Positions 43,370-55,037 of a stretch of DNA of 64,000 nucleotides are shown piece by piece. Position numbers and translations under genes: made by a program. The DNA comes from Kingdonia uniflora. Its lineage: Eukaryota > Streptophyta > Magnoliopsida > Ranunculales > Circaeasteraceae. The number at the start of each line of letters is the position of its first letter. Positions within the stretch are counted from its first letter, which is position 1. The stretch is from positions 620,001 to 684,000 of the forward strand of contig JACGCM010002082.1 in NCBI GenBank assembly GCA_014058105.1. Direction: 5' to 3'. The notes beneath the pieces are model-generated. The model was given only the letters and a program-made list of their open reading frames with translations. It was not told the DNA's origin and did no database searches.

Positions 43370-45985
43370 CTTTTAAGGCTCCTCTTAATGGAAAAAATCT
43401 ATAACATCCATAGCATTAAGAGTAGTAGAACTAAATCACCTATTTCTTACCTCCATTTTGCAAACGATAGCTTTGACTTTTGCAGAGCTACCCATGAAAA
43501 GGCAGGGGTTCTTATAGAGGTTCTCAATACTTTTTAAAATGTGTCTAGTCATGAAGAGATTAATTTTGAAAAATCTTGTATCTTGTTTAGCAAAAATTTC
43601 TACTACAAGCATCGCAAAATGATACGCCTCTTCCACCTAAAATAGAATATTTCAAGAGACAAATACGCTAGATCCCCCCTCATTTTTAACAAAGCGAGTA
43701 GCGAGTAGAATTAAGGGATGGAGAGCCAAATTTTTATCCCAACCTGGTTGACTAACTTTTATCAAAGTTGTAAACTCAGCTATTCTTTCGTACCTTATGT
43801 CAGTTTTCCCTTTCCCGACCAAGGTGTGTAAGAAACTAGACTCTCTTAATGCAAGATTTTTATGGGATAATAACGGAAGTGGCAAGGTAAATACCAAATG
43901 ATCAGTTGGAAAAAAAATTATAAGCCTAAGAGGAATAACTGATTGGGCACCATACTTGCTCTTTTCCATTACCAAGCGCTCCTTGCTAAGATTTTATGGA
44001 GAATCGTGAAAGAATCAAACAAGCTTTGGGCTAAAGCTATGATTAGAAAATACTCGCGAAAGGAGTCTCCTATTGCCATGTCTAGTAAAGCGTCAAACTC
44101 CTAGAATTGGAAAGGGATCATCAAAGCTAGAGACCTTATCTGGCCTCATCTTTGTTGGTATGTTGGCAATGGAAAAATATTAATTTCTGGCTGGAGCCGT
44201 GGATTCCTATGCTTCCCTTTGGCAGAATGTTTGGCCCTGTTCCTAAAACTAGAGAGTTCTCTAAAGTTTTGAACCTTATTTGCCCTGCAACTTTCTCCTC
44301 GGACATTGAAAGGATCAAAAAGTATTTTTTCGAGTTCGTTGCGAACCATATCCTTGACATCTTCATCAGTAGACACCCCATTCAAGATGTCCTCAGTTGG
44401 AAAGATGAGAAAATTGGTATGCTTACGGTTAAATCAATTTATAACATGACTCACCCCCTTCCAAAGTTTGTATTGCAGGTCCCTGTGGGGAGCAAGATGT
44501 GAAGATTTGGGATACCATTTGGAAAACCAGATGTCTATTTTGAATCCAGTATTTTATGTGGCGTACGACCAATAATGGGCTTCCTACAAAATCAACCTCA
44601 CACACGGAGAAGCGCATGAAGATCTTATTTGCCCTAGGTGTGGCATTGAAGAAGGATCTACTTCACATGCGTTATTTTTCTGTAAGAACAACAAAGATAT
44701 CTGGTATAACTCTGAGCTCTCTCTTAATCCCTCTTCTTGGACTTACTCTGATTACCCCCGAGAAGGTGTTGTATTTGTTAGCTAATATTAAATTCACTGG
44801 TAAAGCTACTATCGACCTCTGGGGGAGGATTAGATGCATAATATGTTTCTATCTAAAACTTTATAAATGAAAACTGATCCCCTTGAAGTTCTTTTAAAAG
44901 CCAGAAGCTATTACAATGATAATATTCCCCTTATTGGCAATCCAGATCCCCTGAAAGACATTTTTGCTTCTATGGAAGAAGGGTGGCACATTGTCATGGA
45001 AGACATTTCATGGCTCCATAACAGACCTTCTAGTGAAGTTAGATACGTAATATGGACTTCTAATTTAAATATTATTATAGCAGGACATGATACCACACAC
45101 GCAGCCGACGCAGAAGCAGCGGAGGCTGGAGCAGTTCTTAGAGGATTGATAGTAGCGGAAGACTTGGGAATCAAGAGATTGGTTCTTGTGTCGGATTGTC
45201 AGCATTTGGTTAAAGCTTACGAGTAGATGTCAGTAAATCTCTCTTGGGGTGCCCTTTCTAGAGCTCCGGATATCTTGTACCATGGATCTCATTTTGATGA
45301 GTTTTGTTTTAACTTTATTAGTAGGACGCACAACATGGATACACACTTTTCAGCAGCTTGGGATGTTTCGGCCCCTCCCATTTATTGTAAGAGCATCTCC
45401 TAAAGTGCCTCACTAACTTGGTTAAAATAAGCCAAATTCAAGTCAATGAGGCTCTATTTCCTCCAACAGTACCTAACTTGGATTTTTTAACAGGCGCCCA
45501 AATGTTATGCCTATTTTATTTTATTTTTAAAATAAAATAAAAATATTCATCAGGTTCCTAAGACTTGAGCGCCCAATTTGAATTTTAAAAAAAAATTAAA
45601 AAAAATTGGGCGTCTAAGTCTTAGGCGCTCGATTTAAATTTTTGTGAAAAAAAACAATTGGGCGCCCAAACCTTAGGTCTCCGATTAGAAAACAAACAGA
45701 CGCTCAACACTTGGGCGCCCAATCGCGATGCAAAAAAAAAAGGTTAAGTCTTGGATTCCAAGACTTAACCTCACTTTTTGAGAGTCAAATCCAAGTCAGT
45801 GAGGCACTGTTGGAGGTTAAAAATCTTATGTAGCGCCTTGGATTCCTAGGTAGTGAGGCACTTTAGAAGATGCTCTAACTTACTTGCCTACTGCGGCGGC
45901 TAACATGAATGACCTTGTATCTCCTATTTCGCCCCCAGGACCTACTTTATTTATGATTTTGATTTATTTTTTTAAATCGTAAAAA
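43370..45985 (+). pseudogene. LINE-4 ORF2 fragment (RT end, zf-RVT, RNase H), split by a MITE
   Basis: Same family as LINE-2 and LINE-3. The 5' end lies within RT just before the polymerase box, which reads FAND (Asn codon 43463-43465) instead of FADD. The thumb follows (EEINFEKSCILFSKNF), then the connection (ALLAKILWRIVKESNKLWAK, NFWLEPWIPMLPFGRMFG, 44152-44502). The degraded zf-RVT is at about 44600-44690. RNase H, 44867-45390, reads HAADAEAAEAGAVLRGLIVA, RLVLVSDCQHLVKAYE and LSWGALSRAPDILYHG. A MITE interrupts the last coding segment at 45391; the remainder runs to about 45985. I found no target-site duplication. Confidence 0.8.
45391..45875. mobile_element. Tourist-like MITE with TAA target duplication
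   Basis: 485 bp with terminal inverted repeats GAGCATCTCCTAAAGTGCCT at the left and, inverted, GAGCATCTTCTAAAGTGCCT at the right. It is flanked by TAA at 45388-45390 and 45876-45878. TAA/TTA duplications are typical of the PIF/Harbinger superfamily. There is no coding capacity. The interior has two perfect TTGGGCGCCCAA palindromes (45658-45669, 45711-45722) and a 31-bp hairpin sequence at 45741-45771 with 15-bp arms and a 1-base loop. Confidence 0.8.
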
Positions 45986-48900
45986 TTTGCAAACTACTGT
46001 ACAGAATACTAGTTGTTAGCATGTGTAAATTACTAAAAAAATGAGCGGCAGATCTATAATACTAAAGGAAAAGCATTGGAATGAGAACACATCTCGGTCG
46101 TTGATCAGAATCCCCCATACAAGCTTAGGAGTATCAAAGGCTATATTTATAACCTCAAAATGAGGATTTAATGATAGCCATTGAATATATTCGGCCAAAA
46201 TTATTGAAAACACATATCTTTCACCTGCCTAACTTACCCCTTGCCAAATACAAACTTTTAGTCTAAAATAGGCTTACAAATTTGTCATATGTCAATTGTT
46301 AGAGGGTAGTATTGTATTCCTCATTTTGCCCCTGTAAATAAAACCCTTAGAACCAACTCCTAAAGGGTATTCTCATATTTTTTTACGTAGGTTTGAGGAC
46401 TCCTCTATCTCACCGTACTTCTTCTCAATCCTCCTAAACCTTGAGAACTCTTCCCTCTCATTCACCATACTTCTTCTCAACTCTGACAACTTCTTCAATC
46501 TGAGAGATTGGCCTAAAATTTGGGATTTAAAGTGTAATTTGGGGAAGACGATAGAGGCTCAATTAGGTCTTAATCTGGGCTATTGGTAATCAAGTTTGAG
46601 TTTTAATGATTGATTATGAGTATTTGGGTTTGGTGACTTGGAGAATTTGAGTATTAGGTTGTTTAGTGGAATTTAAAGAATTATTGTTTTGGATTTTTTT
46701 CATCCATCTTCCAATCTCAAACACCTGCATTGGGTTTTAATAGAGGCTCAATTAGATATCAATCATCGTTCAAGAATGCAAGATTCGTCTATAAATTTGT
46801 TTTGCTGGCGGTGTTTATCTACTGAAAGTACGTTTAATTACATCCCATTATTCAAAAAATTATCTTAATTCATCAACCTTATTTGTATGTTTGTAGTTCT
46901 GGGGTTTTGTTGAAAACTCGTATCATTGAGCTAAAGTTGAGATATGTTATTTGAATTTTCAATTTTTTAAGGTGGGGCACTTGATTTTGTGATTTGGGTG
47001 AATTGTGGGGTTGTTATGTGTTTGATTTTTATTTTGGGGGTTGTTCGTTTGAATTATTTTAGTAGTCTCAGTTATTTTTCCTCATAGTGAATCAATGTGT
47101 AGAGTTTGAGATAATCTTGAGTGTAAATTGTTTGATTTAGTCTCAAAATACTTTTAAAGTTGACAATAATCTTCAGATCTAAGCAGTTTTCCTCATTAGA
47201 ATTATATCTTTGAAGATTTAACCGTTAGGCAAAACTTAAAAATTTAAATTGAATGAAATCAAAAATATAACTAATCAGTTTTCCCTAAGAATGCTTAAGA
47301 AATGCAATATTTATAACGTGGTTATTTTCTTTCTGACTGCGTATTATCTTATCCTTGGTCATTCATGGATGCATGTATCTTAATTGACTGTATATGATTC
47401 TTTGTTATGTTAACTATTATTCCCACTAACTATGGTTTTAATAAATATTTCCCAATTTTGCGCCAAATGACATGTATTTGTAACAATTTGACACCATAAT
47501 ATAATTTACTCTTTGTACAATGCTAAGTTTCTCTTATAGGGTTTATTGTGAATTTGAAAATGTTTAGTTTTTATAGTAGCCATTCACGTATTTACTCTTT
47601 GTACCCACTATAACTATTTTTCTTTTATAATTATTACCAATCCGTATTGATAAATTATTGTTGTTTGATTATTCGGGAACCAACAGTCAGGGGAAAAGCT
47701 TCAGGACAACCAAACTATGGTGGATGAGCCTTTTATACTATAGTAAGATTGCCTACATATTATTTCAGAGTTTTTTGTATTGCAAAAAGATTGAGCGCTA
47801 CTAACACTGCTTATAGCAGCTATAATGGCCTCCCTAGAACCTGATATTTAGCCAGCCCCCAAAAGTAACTTGAGTTTAACTTTTATTACATCCTCTCTCT
47901 GTGTAGCGGTAGGAAGAGCTAAACTGATGGCATACTATACGGTTTTAGGGATGGCTTGAGTTTAGCTAGCCCAATAGTTACTTTTGGATGTGAGTAAACA
48001 TTAGATACTTTTGTCTTGAGCGAGGATGGCATACTTAGCGGTAGCAAGAGCTAAACTTTTGTTAGGTTTTTTCGGTCAAAATGATTAAAAAAATAATAGC
48101 ATAATCAGTTCCAAATATGTTTTTGCCACTTGTATTATAAGAACCATCATCATAACTTTAAGATGGCATACTAAAGATACATCAGCACATCAATCCCTAA
48201 TTCATTCTTCATTTACCATTCTCAAACACCTATCTCTTGCAAAGAAAGAATGACGTATATGATGTAAAGGATTCACTTGGATCAAATAAGCAAAGTGATC
48301 CTAATTTCAATTTCGAAGTCACGAAGACTAAATAAGCCTCAACTTAAAGTGCACACTTTTATTTCACGAAAGCCGCTCTCACAATAGTAAAATGAGAGCC
48401 CCAACCACTTATCAAAACCTTGATTTGAGATGAGAATCAAACACATAGAAACAATTGCAGAGTAAAGTATGATCATGCATTAATAGGCGATACATTTTTT
48501 ATTTGCTAAATAAGTGATCTATGATTTTACTATTGATCTTATGATTCCGTTTTATCAACAAATTCATTTTTTCCCACTTTTTCAGAAGACATAATATTCA
48601 TTCCCATCAAATTCAAAGCTTCGACATACAACTCATGGGACTGCCCAGTCGACATAGGTAAATTTGATAAACTCATTTAGAGAGTTGATTCAAACAAAAT
48701 ACTCATATACAAAGGCAGGCATTTGAGTGTTACAATATATAGAGCAAAAGCCCAATAGTTTACTATTACCTGCTCAAGGCAAGCACTAGAGTGTTACAAT
48801 TTTTTTTCCATAAACAAATGCAATAAAGTCACTGACATTCTTTTGAACCACATTGTCATTCTTTTAGACCTTCTATACAAAGGCAGACACTAGAGTGATA

Positions 48901-49954
48901 CTAGCCAGTAGAATTACTCTCCATAAACAACCTCGCTAACCAGTTGTGAATTACTCTGCACATCATACGATGAAAAATATATATAATCCTTGTATGGAAG
49001 CTTCTGAATTCGATTCTAGGGCATGTACTATCAACAATAACATACTCCCTCAATGGGGTATTACTCTCAAAACTAAAATCTTCAAAGTTGCCAAATACAT
49101 AGCCAAGTACAATCACCTAAATTCTTCCACATGCATTTCATTCGCCGTATAGGGACTTGATTTTCTACTGGCTGTGATTAATATTGTGTTAATAGTACTT
49201 TTAATTAATGGGTCCACATATTTATTTTCTATCTAAACATGGACAATGTTGTAGCTAACAAGATCTACATACCCGGCTCTTCTATTTCTTTTCCTTGTTC
49301 ATGAGTTCCCCCCCCCCCCAGTTTGGTAACTATAAAGGTTCCTAATCTTTTGAATTTTAGAACTATTTGGTTATATTGGTGTCACTTTTAATGGGGGCTT
49401 TAAAAGATACTTGAATTATAGCAGAAGTAAGAAGGCACACTTACAATTACCTCATGATGCATATAAAAATTTCCAGAGTTGAAGATTTACTGGATGGAAG
49501 TTGGGCCTTTGCCAATCCCTTCATGCACATGCATCCCCATAATTGCTGATTGTGGTGATAGTTGCACAAAAACATAGTACATTTTACTTTGATTCTCTAT
49601 GTGTATTGTTTGAGTAGTTTTGTAATGGTGATTTTTTTTACGATTTTTAGCGTTTATTGTTTCAGAAATGCTCAATTGAAGTATCATAGTATTACTATGT
49701 TGAAGTTTGATTCGAGAATGGCAATTTTGGTGATTTCTAGAGTTTAATTTGAGATTTTTAGGGTTTTAGTGATCTTAGGTTATTGTTGAGGTTGGTGATG
49801 GATTTCATCAAAGTAAAGAGAGCCACGTGAAGTACACCATTTTTGTACTCTTGCTGGTTGTGGCTCTGACTCCATATACCCTTATTTGGCAATAGAAGCA
49901 ATCTGGAGATTACAGATTGATGCAAAAAATTACACCTAACGCAAGTGGCATGTT
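45986..49954. other. No gene recognised (about 4 kb)
   Basis: AT-rich non-coding DNA. Points seen: a segment at about 46050-46200 (TCTATAATACTAAAGG, GAGAACACATCTCGGTCGTT) resembling one at 57033-57180; an imperfect direct repeat near 47905-47935 and 48028-48058 (GATGGCATACT with GAAGAGCTAAACT); CACTAGAGTG-type repeats at 48720-48900; and a C homopolymer of at least ten at about 49308-49319. Reading frames of 60-70 codons look random. Confidence 0.5.
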
Positions 49955-50424
49955 CTATTCAAAAGTTAAAAAAGACTCAAGTGAAGTATAAGGCTCACCA
50001 CGACAAGCATCGGGTTGAGTGTACTTTTCAAGAGGGCGACCTAATTTGGTTGCATTTGGGTAAGGAATGGCTTAAGGGGGAAGGTATGAAGCTCAAACCT
50101 ATATGTTATGATCCGTTTTTGATACTCAAGAAGATTGGTGACAATGCATTCCAGTTGGATTTTTTACCATTCATGAAGATGTATTCGGCGATTAAAGCCG
50201 AGCATTTGAAGCTGTTTGAGCCGTCTTTTCTAGATAAAGACTCTACAATCGATACTCGCCTACCGTCAGTTGATGGCTTATGGATAGAAAGAGAAGATCC
50301 GTTGCAGGAGGATGGTATTCTTGAGAGGAAGATCCATACTGCAAGACGGGGTGGTATTGAATCATTCCGAGTTGGGAAGAAGGGTCAGCTACCAAGAAGT
50401 CGAAGTGGTACAACAGGTAATTAG
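49955..50424 (+). pseudogene. Chromovirus-type integrase C-terminus (plus), largely open
   Basis: One clean frame of about 155 codons from the end of pol: KKTQVKYKAHHDKHRVECTF, QEGDLIWLHLGKEWLKGEG, LKPICYDPFLILKKIGDNAF, MKMYSAIKAEHLKLFEPSFL and DSTIDTRLPSVDGLWIERED, ending SRSGTTGN and a stop at 50424. It is the best preserved copy of this region in the window and serves as reference for the broken ones at 30.5, 32.2 and 34.1 kb. The upstream integrase core is missing; the left edge at about 49955 abuts unrelated DNA. Confidence 0.8.
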
Positions 50425-50479
50425 GCATCGCTGCTTTCTCACATCTCCAGTTCTAGCTTAAGTAGAAGCTCATGGCTCC

Positions 50480-50494
50480 TAAAGGGGGGAGCCA
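50480..50494 (+). promoter_or_regulatory. Polypurine tract
   Basis: TAAAGGGGGGAGCCA just 5' of the LTR at 50495. Confidence 0.75.
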
Positions 50495-51130
50495 TAATTC
50501 AGTAGGATCTAGGGCAATTTGGAAATTAGCCAAAGTCGTTCGAACGAGGTTGAGAGTCGTTCGAACGACCAAATTCCACCTCTCAGGAATTTGGCCCAAG
50601 AACCCAAAGTCGTTCGAACGACTTGTATTTTCATTCGAACGACCAAAGTTTACCCTGCTGGAAATTTGCTCCAGAGCCATATTTCATTTGAACGAGTTAT
50701 AATTTCGTTCGAACGAGTTGACAATTTTTTAGGGTTTTAGACCATTGAGGCGTAAAGTCGCTCGAACGACTCCCAATTTCATTCGAACGACTTTGGCGAT
50801 ATTTTAGATTTTTAGGCGTTGTTTTACCCCGAGATCCATTCTTTTATGATTTTCGAGCTCCCTAGTATATAAAGGGAACTTAGGTTATTTTCAAGAATTA
50901 TGTTAGATCTAGAAAGAGTTTAGAGGAAGAAGCCAAGAGTTTTTGGAGTGATTCATTATAATTACTTCATTTTTAAGCAATTGAGGCTTTTATTTTTCCC
51001 AATCAATTGGTATTCTTTGTACTTTTCAACTAACTAGAGCTTCTTAATCGTATTATGGATTATTGGTGAAGAACTATTTTAAAGCAAGCAGTTATGGAAT
51101 GATGAAGGTTCTTGTTATTCTACAATACGA
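50495..51130 (+). mobile_element. 3' LTR of a chromovirus-type element with TTCGAA palindrome array
   Basis: Starts TAATTCAGTAGGATCTAGGG (TA instead of TG at the terminus, one G-to-A). Between 50539 and 50800 there are eight sites built on GTCGTTCGAACGAC. A TATA-like TAGTATATAAAGGG lies at 50861-50875, where an LTR promoter would be, and CTAACTAGAGCTTC near the end. The 3' edge is approximate, because it meets an oppositely oriented LTR at about 51140. Confidence 0.7.
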
Positions 51131-51140
51131 ATAGAATAAC

Positions 51141-51679
51141 CCTAGCTAGCAGAAAGGTATAAAGAACACCAAATCGGTTGGCAAAAATACATTTAAGAGC
51201 TTCAATTGCTTAAATGAAGTTAATTACAATAGAATTACTCTAAACCCCAAGCTTCCTTTTATTGAACTAACATCATCTAAAAAATAACCTAAGTCCCCTT
51301 CATATACTAGGGAACAAAAAACTACCAGTAGAATGGATCTCGAGGAAAACCCGCGTCTCAGAATAACGACCTACGCCAAGCTCGTTCGAGTGACGTTATG
51401 TTAATTAATCTTAAACACTAGAAACATGACAACTCGATTGAACGACATCCAAGCTCGTTCGAACGAAATTTGCTTATGGGCAAAAATTCTAGGGGATTGA
51501 ACATTGGTCGTTCGAACGAAAATAGGGAGCTGTTCGAACATCTTGGGTTCCTGGGCCAAATTCCATGGAGTTGGAAAAGGGTCGCTCGAACGACTCTAAA
51601 CATCGTTCGAACGACTTTACGATAATTCCATTCTTCAATATGATTTCACCTCAAAACGTCCCTTAATCCTCCTGGATCA
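51141..51679 (-). mobile_element. 3' LTR of chromovirus-type element (minus)
   Basis: On the minus strand begins TGATCCAGGAGGATTAAGGG at 51679 and ends near CTAGCTAGGGTT at about 51141. It aligns over its length to the 5' LTR at 55353-55909 (AAGAGCTTCAATTGCTTAAA, GTTAATTACAAT, ATACTAGGGAA, GGGCAAAAATTCTAGGGGAT). It contains seven TTCGAA-type sites between 51372 and 51620. Small indels and many substitutions between the two LTRs indicate an old insertion. Confidence 0.8.
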
Positions 51680-51694
51680 TGGCTCCCCCCTTTA
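51680..51694 (-). promoter_or_regulatory. Polypurine tract
   Basis: Minus strand TAAAGGGGGGAGCCA adjoining the 3' LTR start at 51679. Confidence 0.8.
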
Positions 51695-51749
51695 TGAGCC
51701 TTAAGCTCCTACTTAAGCTAGAACTAGAGATGTGGGAATGTGGCGCTGC

Positions 51750-53150
51750 CTATTTCTTTACTGTACCACTTCGACTTACTAGGTAGCCGACCCTTCTTCC
51801 CAACTCGGAATGATTTAATACCACCCAGTGTTGTAGTATGAACTTTCCTCTCAAGAATACCATCCTCCTGCAACGGATCTTCTCTTTCATCCATAAGTCA
51901 TCAACTGATGGTAGGCGTGTGTCGATTGAAGAGTCTTCATCTAAAAGAGACGGCTCAAACAGCTTCAAATGCTCGGCATTAATCACCAAATACATCTTCA
52001 TGAAAGGTAGCAAATCCAGCTGGAATGTATTATCACCAATCTTCTTGTGTATCATAAATGGACCATAACGGATAGGTTTGAGCTTCTTACCTTCCCCCTT
52101 ATGTCGTTCCTTACCCAAAATGTAGCCAAACTAGGTCGCCCTCTTGAAAAGTATACTCAACCTGATCCTTGTCATGGTGAGCCTTATACTTTGCTTGTGT
52201 GCTCTTTAACTATGCTTCAACCGCCTCATAAGCCATGTTTATCCTCTCAATGAACCGTTGAGCCTTAACCTGCTCCTCTTCCTCCTTCCCTGACACCGTC
52301 TTGTCGCCAAGACTAAATGCCAAATCAAAAAGGATTTGCGGTAAGTACACCAAACAAATTTTAAATAGAGACTTTAAAGTGAAGCCATAAATCTCCCGGT
52401 TGAACGCTAACTGAAGATATGGTAAACTCTCATCCCAAGTATTAGGATGCTTAGAATGGAATCCCCATAATAAATGTACCAAAGTGCGATTAACTACCTC
52501 TGTTTGCCCGTCAGTCTGCGGATGAAAAGCGGTACTTCTCTTGAACTTAGTATTTATCCTCCCTATAACGATCTTCAGAAATGCCCTAAAAAGTAGTTAT
52601 CCCTATCTAAAATAATAGAAGAAGGGAGCCCAAAATACCTCCAGACGTCTCTAAAAAACAATCGCGTCGCTCCTTCCCTAGTGATCGTCTTCTGGCATAG
52701 AATAAGAATAATCATCTTGCTGAATCGATCTACCACCACAAACAAATAGTCATTCTTACACCTGGTCATGGGCAAACCACCCATGAAATCTATCAAAATG
52801 CTCTCCCAAGGTCGGCTAGGACCTGGCAATGGTAAGTACAGTCCTATTTACCTATTGGAAGGCTTCGATGTGTTATATAGGATGCAACCACAAACCGCAC
52901 GAGCAACATCCACCTGCATCTTCGGCCAATAGACATAACGTCACAAATTTAAAAAAGTCTTCTCAACCCCAAAATGACCTGCCACCCGGGAACAATGTGC
53001 CTCTCGAATCTAATGTAAACAGTCTCCTCCCTCTGGAATACATAGTAGACTGCCCCTGTAAATCAAATCATCCTTCAAAACATACTCTCATTTCTTACCT
53101 GCCAACAACTTCTTGCCTTCGTCATACCCTGAAATGTATTCAGTAGGAAC
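51750..53150 (-). pseudogene. Integrase of the chromovirus-type element (minus)
   Basis: From high to low coordinates. The HHCC region is degraded (about 52850-53150). The core start reads PGPSRPWESILIDFMGGLPM, FVVVDRFSKMIILI, WRYFGLPSSIILDRDNYFLG (52575-52829), with both Asp of the DDE triad visible. DESLPYLQLAFNREIYGF follows, then FSLGDKTVSGKEEEEQVKAQ (52210-52482). The C-terminal part reads YGPFMIHKKIGDNTFQLDLL, VINAEHLKLFEPSLLDEDS and TRLPSVDDLW (51750-52118). Stops and shifts separate the blocks, so it is inactive. It would insert the element cDNA into host DNA; chromovirus C-termini often steer this, but I cannot assign a chromodomain here. Confidence 0.8.
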
Positions 53151-53270
53151 AATAGGCTGGATCTGCATAGCTACCAACAAAGCGGAAATAGTTGGTATTG
53201 GGGGTCGAGATAACATATCAACCATTTTGTTGTCCACTCCTTTCTTATACTTGATCAATAAGGTAAACTG

Positions 53271-53560
53271 CTAAAGGTATGACATCAACTTTATATGGCG
53301 ATCTTGTTGTAGCTTGGACTGCGTAAATAAGAACTGCAATGGCTTGTGATCGGAATCTACCACAAATTCCTTCCCCAAGAAGTAACTTCGCCAATGTTTT
53401 ACTGATTGATATAGCGCGTAGAATTCCTTATCGTAGGTTGGATAGTTGCGTACTGCTCCTGTAAACATCTCAGAATGGTAAGCAACCAACTTCCCATCCA
53501 GTAAAAGGATTGCCCCCAATGCATAGTCTGACGCATCTGTCTCGACCTTAAAAGGCTACT
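53271..53560 (-). pseudogene. RNase H of the chromovirus-type element (minus)
   Basis: MGAILLLDGKLVAYHSEMF, GAVRNYPTYDKEFYALYQSV, KHWRSYFLGKEFVVDSDHK and QFLFTQSKLQQDRHIKLMSY form the usual Ty3/gypsy RNase H in one frame, with DSDHK carrying a catalytic Asp. Upstream the RT-RNase H connection is broken by stops. Confidence 0.85.
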
Positions 53561-53599
53561 GCAAATTGGGCAATGTTAATAATGGTGCATCCGTAATCT

Positions 53600-54530
53600 T
53601 GTACTTCAGTAATAGAAAAGTCTTCTCATGGTGCTCTTCCCACACAAACTATACTCTGGTCTTCGTCAAGGAATGTAAGGGTACAGCTATTTGTAAAAAA
53701 TGCTGAATAAATTTTCGTAAGTACTAACAAGAACCCATAAAACTCCTCACTTTTATCACCGTACGGGGTCGAGGCCAATTAATAATGACTGAGGCCTTCT
53801 CTGGATTGACCTTAAGCTCGCCACCACCAACAATAAATCACAAATAGATTAGCTCCCTCTTCCTAAACACGCACTTTTTCCCGTTTAGAAAAAGTTGTTG
53901 TGATCGGAAAACGCCCAACACTTTGGGTAAATGTCTAAGGTTCTCTTCCCATGTATGACTATATAATAAGATATCATCCAAATACACAATCACAAAATCA
54001 TCAATAAAAGCATGAAGTACCTCATTCATTAATCGCATAAACGTCGCTAGGGCATTGCATAACCCAAAGGGCATCACCAACCACTCAAATAGGCTCTGTT
54101 TGGTCTTGAACGTTATCTTCCAAGTATCTTCTTCCCAGATTCTTATTTGATGGTAACCCGACTTAAGATCCAACTTGGTAAAAAACCGAGCCGTCTGCAA
54201 CTCATCTAAAAGCTCGTCAATCCGTTGAAGCGGATAATGATTCTTTACAGTAATCTTGTTCAACGCCGGATAATCCACACAGATCCTCTAAGACCTATCC
54301 GTCTTTGGAACTAGTAACACTGGTGAACCACAAAGTGAGCAACTTGGATTAATAACTCTTTACTCCAGGAGTTCATGTTCATGTTTCTTAATTACATTAG
54401 ACTTTATTACAAAAGTCTGATATAACCCAATATTGGGTAGTAGCTCACCATTCATTAAGGTGATATCATGCTCCACATCCCCTTTGCGCGGCATCTCTTC
54501 TATGCCAAAAAACAAGTCTTCATACTACTC
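53600..54530 (-). pseudogene. Reverse transcriptase of the chromovirus-type element (minus)
   Basis: The central 146-codon frame (53838-54278) is well preserved: DYPALNKITVKNHYPLQRID, FFTKLDLKSGYHQIRI, FEWLVMPFGLCNALATFMRL and a complete VIVYLDDILLYS polymerase box. N-terminal motifs (around 54290-54340) contain a stop immediately before ICVDY, a Trp-to-stop type change. The thumb (53600-53830) is in pieces. The catalytic site itself is intact, unlike the LINE RTs of this window. Confidence 0.85.
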
Positions 54531-54860
54531 TTACAACTTACCCATATCGGTTTGTTGCTTAGAAGATATTGCAAAAGTAGACAACACCTTAGCCGATAGG
54601 CCCTCTTGAACCAGTCGCACTAACAATAATACAAATTTGTCGCTCGCATTAACTAACCTCTTCTCCTGAGTCGCCGTTACTAAATAATTGGTAGTGAGAT
54701 GTTCCTTGCACGCATTTATATAAAACTCTATCCCATCCTTCACAAGACGATACTTGCGTGCTCTATGGTAAAAGATTATATCTCGGTCCCAAAGATAAGG
54801 GCTACCCAAGATGACTTGACACACGTCCAACGGAACCACCTCACATATCACTTCATCAAT
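54531..54860 (-). pseudogene. Protease C-terminal part of the chromovirus-type element (minus)
   Basis: VVPLDVCQVILGSPYLWDRD is the typical end of a Ty3/gypsy retropepsin, followed by a linker to RT (RKYRLVKDGIEFYINACK). The DTG active-site half is not found upstream: the frame jumps to gag at about 55038, implying an internal deletion of gag plus the protease N-terminus. Confidence 0.7.
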
Positions 54861-55037
54861 AACTTCTCAGTAATCGTAAAATTGAATGCACACTTCTTAG
54901 TGATCTTCAACTCCGCGTCTTTCTGAATCTAACCCAAACCGTACGGCTTAGGATGAGCCACAGTAGCCAACTCAAACTTTCTACTTCGTGGCATTTCTGA
55001 TAGGATTTCCACTACGTTAGTGAATGAGTTGCAAATT

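Noticed and set aside
49308..49319. C homopolymer
   Set aside because: Probably a simple homopolymer whose length may be a sequencing artefact; no structure around it.
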